Assembly (NCBI RefSeq): GCF_029335485.1 | Contig: NZ_JARJLM010000676.1 | Location: 1-38,745 of the forward strand | Reading direction: 5' to 3' | From: Cupriavidus basilensis | Lineage (GTDB): Bacteria > Pseudomonadota > Gammaproteobacteria > Burkholderiales > Burkholderiaceae | DNA length: 38,745 nt | Shown here: in pieces, positions 8,001 to 13,807 of the stretch | Position numbering within the stretch: the first letter of the stretch is position 1 | How the letters are laid out: each line of letters opens with the position of its first letter | Notes under the pieces: generated by a model | Databases searched by the model: none | What the model was told of the DNA's origin: nothing | Seen by the model: the letters and a program-made list of their open reading frames with translations, nothing else | Translations under genes and position numbers: made by a program

Positions 8001-8657
8001 CACGTCGGTCACGCACTTCATGGCCACCCACAATCCCGAGTAACGGCTCATGGCCCAGCCGTGCAGGCCGTAGTCGAGGTATTCCTGCACGTTGGAGGGA
8101 TAAAGCACCGGCAGCCCGCAAGCCTTGAAGATATGTTCGGACTGGTGTGCCAGCGTGGAGGATTTGGCCGCGTGGTCGTCGCCCGCGAGCACCAGCACGC
8201 CGCCATGCCTGGACGAGCCGGCCGAGTTGGCGTGCTTGAAGACGTCGCCGGTGCGGTCCACGCCCGGGCCCTTGCCGTACCACATGCCGAACACGCCGTC
8301 GAACCTGGCGTCCGGATACATATTGACCTGCTGCGAGCCCCATACGGAGGTGGCGGCCAGGTCTTCATTCAACCCCGCCTGGAACACGATGTCGTGCGCG
8401 GCCAGGTGCTGCTTGGCTTTCCACAGCGACTGGTCCAGCGCACCCAGCGGCGAGCCGCGATAGCCCGAGATAAAGCCCGCGGTATTGAGGCCGGCGGCGC
8501 GGTCGCGCTCGCGCTGGAGCATCGGCAGGCGTACCAGCGCCTGCGTGCCGCTGATATAAATGCGGCCGCGTTCGAGCGTGTATTTGTCTTCCAGGGAAAC
8601 GTTTGCGAGCGCGCGGCGGATGGCGTCGCTGACCGGAGGGGCCAGTGGGGCATTCAT
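5064..8657 (-). CDS. Indolepyruvate ferredoxin oxidoreductase, fused subunits
   Basis: A 1197-aa thiamine-diphosphate and iron-sulfur enzyme that oxidatively decarboxylates aryl pyruvates such as indolepyruvate to the acyl-CoA, passing electrons to ferredoxin. Domains in order: an N-terminal TPP-dependent half with CSGCPHN near residue 462 and the TPP motif GDGTYFHSG near 522; a cysteine-rich segment near 659-710 (CEGCGDCSVKSNC, then CNKDFSCVNGFC) that can hold iron-sulfur clusters; a gamma-type domain opening GVGGTGVVTIGG near 750; and a C-terminal region of the DUF6537 kind. In anaerobic archaea these are separate IorA and IorB proteins; the fused form is common in aerobic Proteobacteria. 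An in-frame ATG exists at 8678, but the one at 8657 has GAGGAG six bases upstream. It stands alone, with no ferredoxin gene nearby. Confidence 0.92.
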   Translation of the reverse strand: MNAPLAPPVSDAIRRALANVSLEDKYTLERGRIYISGTQALVRLPMLQRERDRAAGLNTAGFISGYRGSPLGALDQSLWKAKQHLAAHDIVFQAGLNEDLAATSVWGSQQVNMYPDARFDGVFGMWYGKGPGVDRTGDVFKHANSAGSSRHGGVLVLAGDDHAAKSSTLAHQSEHIFKACGLPVLYPSNVQEYLDYGLHGWAMSRYSGLWVAMKCVTDVVESSASVELDPHRVEIVLPQDFMLPPGGLNIRWPDPPLEQEARLLDYKWYAGLAYVRANKIDRIEIDSPHARFGIMTGGKAYLDTRQALANLGLDDETCARIGIRLYKVGCVWPLEAHGARAFAEGLQEILVVEEKRQIMEYALKEELYNWRDDVRPRVYGKFDEKDNAGGEWSIPQSNWLLPAHYELSPAIIARAIATRLDKFELPSDVRARIAARIAVIEAKEKAMAVPRVAAERKPWFCSGCPHNTSTNVPEGSRALAGIGCHYMTVWMDRSTSTFSQMGGEGVAWIGQAPFAGDKHVFANLGDGTYFHSGLLAIRASIAAGVNITYKILYNDAVAMTGGQPIDGKLSVQDVAFQVAAEGAKKIVIVTDEPEKYSAAIKLPQGVDVHHRDQLDRIQRELREVPGATILIYDQTCATEKRRRRKRGTYPDPAKRAFINDAVCEGCGDCSVKSNCLSVEPLETELGTKRQINQSSCNKDFSCVNGFCPSFITAEGAQVKKPERHGVSMDDLPALPAPALPSLDHPYGVLVTGVGGTGVVTIGGLLGMAAHLEDKGVTVLDMAGLAQKGGAVLSHVQIAARPDQLHATRIAMGEADLVIGCDAIVSATDDVISKTQVGRTRAIVNTAQTPTAEFIKNPKWQFPGLSAEHDVRNAVGEACDFINASGLAVALLGDTIYTNPLVLGYAWQKGWLPLTLDALVRAIELNGVAVEKNKAAFDWGRHMAHDPEHVLSLTGKLKSSAEGAEVVKLPTSSGALLEKLIAGRAEHLTAYQDAAYAQTFRDAVNRVRTAEGALVGSGKPLPLTEAAARNLSKLMAYKDEYEVARLYTDPVFLDKLRNQFEGEPGRDYQLNFWLAPPLFSKRDEKGHLVKRRFGPSTMKLFGVLARLKGLRGGVLDVFGKTAERRTERALIGEYRALLDELASGLNAANHATAITLASLPDDIRGFGHVKEGNLAKVRTRWAALLQQFRHPETAQQVA

Positions 8658-8985
8658 AGGTGCTCCTCGATGGGGCATGCAGTCGGGATCGCCGACTCAC
8701 TTCAGTTGTGGGCGATCGTCCAGCACCTCTTGTGAAGGGGAAGACGACCGTGTCTCGTTGGCGCATGGTAGCACCGCCCCCGAAGGGGCGGCACCTTGCG
8801 ATGCAGCAAAAAATGCGCCCGCCGCAGGCGTGCTTTCCCGTATGGACACGGCTACCCGTGTACACTGCGATGCAAACAGTTTGCACAACGACCGGGCAGA
8901 TGCGGACCGTGCGCCATATCCCAAGGGATGCCGCCGCGGTGCAACCCGCCCCACCCGAGGTCAATCCGGCCTCCAGGACCCCAAC
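8658..8985. other. Divergent intergenic region between ior and NYN gene
   Basis: A 328-bp promoter region serving genes that diverge from it. It holds a GC-rich hairpin (CCGCCCC 8774-8780 with GGGGCGG 8785-8791) and a perfect palindrome at 8871-8885, described separately. No gene is supported here; the open frame that reads into the NYN gene from upstream lacks a plausible start. Confidence 0.6.
8871..8885. promoter_or_regulatory. 15-bp palindrome upstream of NYN-domain gene
   Basis: TGCAAAC-A-GTTTGCA is a perfect inverted repeat 100 bp before the start at 8986. TACACT (8861-8866) just upstream could be a -10, which would place the palindrome at the transcription start, as expected for a repressor site. 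The cognate protein is unknown. Confidence 0.4.
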
Positions 8986-10851
8986 ATGACCATTTCTTCC
9001 CGCCAGGGCACAGCGACCCTGGCCGTGCTGATCGACGCCGACAACGCGGCGCCCGCCATCGTCGAAGGCCTGCTGGCCGAAGTCGCCAAATACGGCGTGG
9101 CCGCCGTCAAGCGCATCTACGGCGACTGGACCAAGCCCAACCTGGCCAGCTGGAAGGAGCGACTGCTCTCGCATTCCATCCAGCCGATCCAGCAGTTCCG
9201 CTACACGGTAGGCAAGAACGCCACCGACAGCGCGATGATCATCGACGCGATGGACCTGCTCTACACCGGGCGTTTCGACGGCTTCTGCATCGTCTCCAGC
9301 GACAGCGACTTCACCCGCCTGGCCTCGCGCATCCGCGAGCAGGGCCTGACCGTGTATGGCTTCGGCGAGCGCAAGACGCCCAAGCCCTTTGTCACCGCCT
9401 GCGACAAGTTCATCTTCGCCGACGTGCTGCGCGCGGACAGCGATGCCGACGCCGATGCGGAATCCGACGGCGCCGCCGCCCCGGCGCGCAAGCGCAACAG
9501 CGGCGAACTGCGCCAGGACTCGCGCCTGGTGCGCCTGCTGCAAAGTGCCTCGCAGGCCGTCTCGGACGAAGAGGGCTGGTCCACGCTCGGCGGCATGGGC
9601 AACCATATCGCCAAGCAGGCGCCGGAATTCGACTCGCGCAACTACGGCTACGGCAAGCTCTCCGAACTGGTGGCCGCGACCGGCCTGTTCGAAGTCGAGA
9701 CCCGCAACGGCGGCAACAACAAGACGCTGTGGGTGCGCCTGAAGCGCCGCGCGAAGTCGGGCGAGGGCGAGAGCCGTCCGGTTGAGCATCGCCAGGGCGA
9801 AAGCCGCCAGGGCGAAAGCCGCCAGGGCGAAAGCCGCCAGGGCGAAAGCCGCCAGGGCGAGGGCCGCCAGGGCGAGAGCCGCCAGGGCGAGAGCCGCCAG
9901 GGCGAGAGCCGCCAGGGCGAGGGCCGCCAGGGCGAGGGCCGCCAGGGCGAAAGCCGTCAGGGCGAAAGCCGCCAGGGCGAAAGCCGCCAGGGCGAGGGCC
10001 GCCAGGGCGAAAGCCGTCAGGGCGAGAACCGCCAGGGCGAGAACCGCCAGGGCGAGAACCGCCAGGGCGAGAACCGCGAAGGCCGCGAGCGGCGCGAAAG
10101 CCGTCGTGGCGACAACCGGCGCGGCGACGGCCGTCAAGGCGGCGATCGCCATGCCTCCCAGCAGCCGCACGGATCGCGGCCGATGCCGGCGCAGCAGCCT
10201 GCGCTGCCCGTCCTGCCCGCACCGGTGCCTGAACACGTTTTCCAGGCTCCGGCAAGTGAAACCGTGCCTTCGTTCGTGGTCGATCCGCTGGATGCCCTCG
10301 AGCGGGTGCAGGAGCCTTTCGATGATGCAGAGCAGGTGGACGAGCAGCAGGTTGATGCCGATGCTGGCGCGACCAACGCAGCGCGCCGCCGCAGCAGGCC
10401 GCCCAAGCCCGAGGTCACGCTGAGCGAGACGCCGTGGCCGATCGACCGCTCGATCTTCGTGGCGCCATCCGCGACGGTGATCGCTCCGGTGGTGGAGGCA
10501 ATTGAAGAGGTCGAAGAGGTCGAGCTGGTTGAAGTGGTCGTGGTCGCCGAGCCGGTCGAGGTGGCTGAGGTAGTCCCCACGACCGAGGTGGTCGAAGCTG
10601 TCGAGGTCGTCGAAGCGGTCGATGCGGTAGAGCCGGAAATCGAGGCGAAGCCGAAAGCCAAGGCCAAGGCCAAGGCTCCGGCCAAGAAGGCTGCCGCACC
10701 TGCTGCCAAGAAGGCTGCCGCGCCTGCCAAGAAGGCGGCGCCGGCGAAGAAGGCCGCGCCCGCCAAGAAAGCGGCCGCGCCCGCCAAGAAGGCGGCCGCC
10801 GCTGCACCTGGCAAGCGCGCGCCGAAGAAGACGGCCAAGGCTGCTGAATAG
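8986..10851 (+). CDS. NYN (PIN-like) ribonuclease-fold protein with OST-HTH domain, tandem GE(S/G/N)RQ repeats and Lys/Ala tail
   Basis: A 621-aa protein with five regions. Residues 10-150 form a NYN/DUF88 domain with VLIDADNA (Asp17, Asp19, Asn20), Asp81 and SSDSDF (Asp106, Asp108), the acidic set expected for a metal-dependent RNase. Residues about 175-253 match an OST-HTH/LOTUS RNA-binding winged helix (LVRLLQSASQAV ... LSELVAATGLFEV). Residues 271-365 are 19 tandem pentads GE(S/G/N)RQ. A Glu/Val-rich stretch covers about 490-560, and the last 60 residues are Lys/Ala/Pro repeats (PAKKAA) like histone H1 tails. The short NYN-OST-HTH form is common in bacteria; the long repetitive C-terminal half is unusual. 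The ATG at 8986 is where homology starts, but its ribosome-binding site is weak. Function is probably RNA cleavage or binding; the target is unknown. Confidence 0.85.
   Translation: MTISSRQGTATLAVLIDADNAAPAIVEGLLAEVAKYGVAAVKRIYGDWTKPNLASWKERLLSHSIQPIQQFRYTVGKNATDSAMIIDAMDLLYTGRFDGFCIVSSDSDFTRLASRIREQGLTVYGFGERKTPKPFVTACDKFIFADVLRADSDADADAESDGAAAPARKRNSGELRQDSRLVRLLQSASQAVSDEEGWSTLGGMGNHIAKQAPEFDSRNYGYGKLSELVAATGLFEVETRNGGNNKTLWVRLKRRAKSGEGESRPVEHRQGESRQGESRQGESRQGESRQGEGRQGESRQGESRQGESRQGEGRQGEGRQGESRQGESRQGESRQGEGRQGESRQGENRQGENRQGENRQGENREGRERRESRRGDNRRGDGRQGGDRHASQQPHGSRPMPAQQPALPVLPAPVPEHVFQAPASETVPSFVVDPLDALERVQEPFDDAEQVDEQQVDADAGATNAARRRSRPPKPEVTLSETPWPIDRSIFVAPSATVIAPVVEAIEEVEEVELVEVVVVAEPVEVAEVVPTTEVVEAVEVVEAVDAVEPEIEAKPKAKAKAKAPAKKAAAPAAKKAAAPAKKAAPAKKAAPAKKAAAPAKKAAAAAPGKRAPKKTAKAAE
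9796..10080 (+). repeat. 19-copy 15-bp tandem repeat within the NYN gene
   Basis: Nineteen head-to-tail copies of a 15-bp unit close to GGCGAAAGCCGCCAG, coding GE(S/G/N)RQ; the last copy ends in Glu instead of Gln. Units differ mostly at the third residue codon (Ser, Gly or Asn). Because 15 is divisible by three, copy-number changes keep the frame, so length variation rather than on/off switching is expected. Confidence 0.95.
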
Positions 10852-10890
10852 GCAGAGGGCACCTCGGCTGGTGCGTGGTAGACAGTAGAA

Positions 10891-10915
10891 AAAACGGCGC
10901 CTTCGGGCGCCGTTT
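10891..10915 (+). terminator. Rho-independent terminator after NYN gene
   Basis: AAAACGGCGCC (10891-10901), a TTCG tetraloop and GGCGCCGTTT (10906-10915) form a very stable stem ending in T, 40 bp after the stop codon. The A run on the left arm would give T on the minus strand too, so it may also stop transcription arriving from gspF. Confidence 0.85.
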
Positions 10916-10956
10916 CAGTTTGGTGCGGACAAGGTCATGCTGCCGCCGGCTTGCTC

Positions 10957-10980
10957 TCCTCCCCCGTTTGCGGGAGAGGG
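10957..10980. repeat. Second CCCTCTCCC-type hairpin element
   Basis: A CCTCCCCCG / CGGGAGAGG hairpin with a TTTG loop and one mismatch, located in the convergent gap between the NYN gene and gspF. It resembles the element at 4949-4972. Confidence 0.5.
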
Positions 10981-11029
10981 CGGGCGCTTCAAATGCGCCG
11001 CGCCGGACAATGCGGATTCTTTTTCCGCG

Positions 11030-12247
11030 CTACCGCACCAGTTGGTTGATCTCGATGATCGGCATCAGCACCGCCAGCACGATCAGCAGCACCACCACGC
11101 CCATGCTGAGGATCAGCAGGGGCTCCAGCAGGCTGGTCAGGAACATCGTGCGGCGCTCCAGTTCCTGGCCTTCGCCCGTTGCCGCCCGTTCCAGCATGAC
11201 CGGCAGGTTGCCGGTGGCTTCGCCGGAGCGGATCAGGTGTACCAGCACCGGCGGGAACTGGTTCTGCGCCGCCAGCGCGCGCGCCAGCGAGGCGCCTTCG
11301 CGTACGCGCGTGGTGGCGTCGTCCACATTGGCCTTGAGCGCCTGGTTGGTCAGTGTCTCGCCGGCCGCCTGCAGGCTGCGCAGGATGGGTACGCCGGCCG
11401 ACACCAGGATGGCGAGCGTGCTGGCGAAGCGGGCGGTGTTGTAGCCGCGGATCAGCTTGCCGACCAGTGGCGCGGTCAGCAGCCAGCGGTGCCATTCCAG
11501 CCGCACGCCGGGCTGCCGCAGCAGGCTGCGTATCCCCAGGCTCACAGCCACGATCACGCCCAGCGCCGCCCACCACCAGTTGCGCACGAAGTCCGACAGC
11601 GCCAGCATGATGATGGTCAGCGTCGGCAGCTTCTGCTTGGTGTTGGCGAACACGCTCACCACCTGCGGCACCACATAGGACAGCAGGAAGATCACGATGG
11701 CGAAGGCCACCACGGTGACGATGGCGGGGTAGGTGAAGGCCAGGCGGATCTTGGCGGTCAGCGTATTGCGCGTCTCGATATAGTCGGCCAGCTTTTCCAG
11801 CACCAGGCCGAGGTGGCCGGAGTGCTCGCCGGCGGACACCAGCGCGCGGTAGATATCGGGGAAATCGCGCGGGTGCTGCAACAGCGCCACCGACAGCGAG
11901 CTGCCGCCCACCACGTCGGCGCGGATGCCGGCCAGCAGTTCGTGCACATAGCTGCGCTCGGCCTGGTCGGCCAGCGCCGCCAGCGCTTCGTCGAGCGGCA
12001 GGCCGGCCACGATCAGGCTGGCGAGCTGGCGCGTGAACAGCGATTGCTCCTGGCTGGAGAGACGGCGCACGAAGGCGGCGGTGCTGCTTTTCTGCACGCC
12101 GCCGACACCGGCCAGCGGATCGACGTTGAGCGGCGTCAGGCCGCGCGAGCGCAACTGGCCGCGGGCCTGCTTGGGACTGTCGGCTTCGATGACCCCGCGG
12201 TCGGTCTTGCCGGCGGCGTCAACGGCTTCATAGCGATAGGCTGGCAT
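11030..12247 (-). CDS. gspF: Type II secretion inner-membrane platform protein GspF
   Basis: A 405-aa polytopic protein starting MPAYRYEAVDAAGKTDRGV. It has two GspF domains (about residues 70-195 and 275-395), each ending in long hydrophobic helices, including LAFTYPAIVTVVAFAIVIFLLSYVV near 170-195 and the C-terminal LLILSMGVVVLLIVLAVLMPII. GspF sits in the inner membrane and connects the ATPase GspE to pseudopilus assembly. The frame runs upstream, but the Met at 12247 matches the family start and lies 13 bp after the gspE stop. It is the last gene of the minus-strand gsp transcript; a terminator-like stem lies downstream at 10891-10915. Confidence 0.96.
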   Translation of the reverse strand: MPAYRYEAVDAAGKTDRGVIEADSPKQARGQLRSRGLTPLNVDPLAGVGGVQKSSTAAFVRRLSSQEQSLFTRQLASLIVAGLPLDEALAALADQAERSYVHELLAGIRADVVGGSSLSVALLQHPRDFPDIYRALVSAGEHSGHLGLVLEKLADYIETRNTLTAKIRLAFTYPAIVTVVAFAIVIFLLSYVVPQVVSVFANTKQKLPTLTIIMLALSDFVRNWWWAALGVIVAVSLGIRSLLRQPGVRLEWHRWLLTAPLVGKLIRGYNTARFASTLAILVSAGVPILRSLQAAGETLTNQALKANVDDATTRVREGASLARALAAQNQFPPVLVHLIRSGEATGNLPVMLERAATGEGQELERRTMFLTSLLEPLLILSMGVVVLLIVLAVLMPIIEINQLVR

Positions 12248-12260
12248 GAGCGGCTCGCCT

Positions 12261-13799
12261 TCAGTCGCGCGTGACGCGCAGGACTTCTTCCAGCGCCGTG
12301 GCGCCGGAGTCGATCCAGCGCTGCGCATCGCCGCGCATGGTGTGCATGCCGCGCGCCAGCGCCACCTTCTTGATCTCCGATTCGGCCGACTGGCGGTGGA
12401 TCATGGTGCGGATCTCGTCATCCACGGTCAGCAGCTCGTACACGCCCATGCGGCCCTGGTAGCCCGAGTGGCCGCATTTGTCGCAGCCTGCCGCATGCCA
12501 CACGCGCTGCAGCGGCTTGCCTTGCGCCAGCAGCGCGCCGGCTTCCTCGGGCGTGACTTCGATCACTTCCTCGCGCTTGCAGTGCTGGCACAGCCGGCGC
12601 ACCAGCCGCTGCGCCAGCACGCCGAGCAGCGACGACGACAGCAGGAAGGGCTCGATGCCCATGTCGACCAGCCGCGTCACGGCCGAGGCGGAATCGTTGG
12701 TGTGCAGCGTGGCCAGCACCAGGTGGCCGGTCAGCGAGGCCTGCACCGCGATCTGCGCGGTTTCGAGGTCGCGGATTTCGCCGATCATCACCACGTCCGG
12801 ATCCTGGCGCAGGATGGCCCGCAGCGCCTTGCCGAAGGTCATGTCGATGCGCGGGTTGACCTGGGTCTGGCCGATGCCGTCCAGATCGTACTCGATCGGG
12901 TCCTCCACCGTCATGATGTTGGTGGTGCGCGAATCGAGCCGCGACAGCGCGGCGTACAGCGTGGTGGTCTTGCCCGAGCCGGTCGGCCCGGTCACCAGCA
13001 CGATGCCGTGCGGCTGGCGGATCAGGTGATCGAAGCCGCCCAGCGTGCCCGGCGCCATGCCGAGCTTGGCCAGGTCGAGGCGGCCGGCTTCCTTGTCGAG
13101 CAGACGCAGCACCGCGCGCTCGCCGTGGCCGGTGGGCAGCGTGGAGACGCGCACGTCCACCGGGCGTCCGCCCACGCGCAGCGTGATGCGGCCGTCCTGC
13201 GGCAGGCGCTTTTCCGCGATGTCGAGCTGAGCCATGATCTTGATACGGGAGATCAGCGCGCCGTGCAGCGCCTTCTTCGGGCGCACCACGTCGCGCAGCG
13301 TGCCATCGACGCGGAAGCGCACCACCGAGGACGTCTCGAAGGGCTCGATGTGGATATCGGAAGCGCCCTCGCGCGCGGCCTGCGTGAGCAGCGCATTGAT
13401 CATGCGGATGATGGGCGCGTCGTCCTCGGATTCCAGCAGGTCTTCCACCGCGGGGATATCCTGCATCAGCCGCGACAGGTCGACCTCGCCTTCCACTTCG
13501 CCGACCACCTGCGCTGCGCTGCCGCTGTCCTGGCGGTTGTAGGCCTCGGACATGGCGAGTTCGAGTGCCTCGGGTTCCAGCACGCGCAGCCGCAGCGGCC
13601 CATGCACGCGCGCCACTTCGGCCAGCGCCGCGGGCGAGGTGGCGCGGCTGACCCACACTTCCAGGCCATCGGGGCGCTGGTGCGCGATCAGCAGGCGGGC
13701 CTCGCGTGCGAAGCCGTAGGTGACCAGTCGCGCGGCCATGGTCGAGGGCGGCTCCAGCGCGTCGTCGGACGCTGCGGCAGGGACGATGCTCGTTGCCAT
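12261..13799 (-). CDS. gspE: Type II secretion ATPase GspE
   Basis: A 512-aa cytoplasmic AAA-type ATPase that powers pseudopilus growth. Seen in order: an N-terminal GspE region, a central domain beginning near PIIRMINALLTQAAREGASDIHIEP, the Walker A motif GPTGSGKTTTLYAAL at about residues 272-286, the Asp box and Walker B region (DPDVVMIGEIRD), the His box (HLVLATLHTNDSA), and a zinc-binding tetracysteine module with two CxxC pairs (CQHC and CDKC) near residues 400-435. Length and motifs are normal for the family. The ATG at 13799 is nine bases downstream of the gspD stop (TGA at 13810-13808); it has only a weak GAGACAGG site, so coupling to gspD is likely. Confidence 0.97.
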   Translation of the reverse strand: MATSIVPAAASDDALEPPSTMAARLVTYGFAREARLLIAHQRPDGLEVWVSRATSPAALAEVARVHGPLRLRVLEPEALELAMSEAYNRQDSGSAAQVVGEVEGEVDLSRLMQDIPAVEDLLESEDDAPIIRMINALLTQAAREGASDIHIEPFETSSVVRFRVDGTLRDVVRPKKALHGALISRIKIMAQLDIAEKRLPQDGRITLRVGGRPVDVRVSTLPTGHGERAVLRLLDKEAGRLDLAKLGMAPGTLGGFDHLIRQPHGIVLVTGPTGSGKTTTLYAALSRLDSRTTNIMTVEDPIEYDLDGIGQTQVNPRIDMTFGKALRAILRQDPDVVMIGEIRDLETAQIAVQASLTGHLVLATLHTNDSASAVTRLVDMGIEPFLLSSSLLGVLAQRLVRRLCQHCKREEVIEVTPEEAGALLAQGKPLQRVWHAAGCDKCGHSGYQGRMGVYELLTVDDEIRTMIHRQSAESEIKKVALARGMHTMRGDAQRWIDSGATALEEVLRVTRD

Positions 13800-13807
13800 G
13801 GCCTGTC

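Noticed and set aside
6348-8735. A 795-aa frame on the plus strand opposite the indolepyruvate oxidoreductase gene
   Set aside because: It is the mirror of a well-supported coding sequence in GC-rich DNA, with no recognisable domain; the minus-strand product has conserved motifs along its full length.
9796-10080. CRISPR array
   Set aside because: Repeats are directly adjacent 15-bp units in frame with a protein, with no spacers.
8365-10236. A minus-strand frame rich in ALALAALALA across the NYN gene repeats
   Set aside because: The regular pattern is the antisense reading of the GE(S/G/N)RQ repeat, and no conserved protein is seen.
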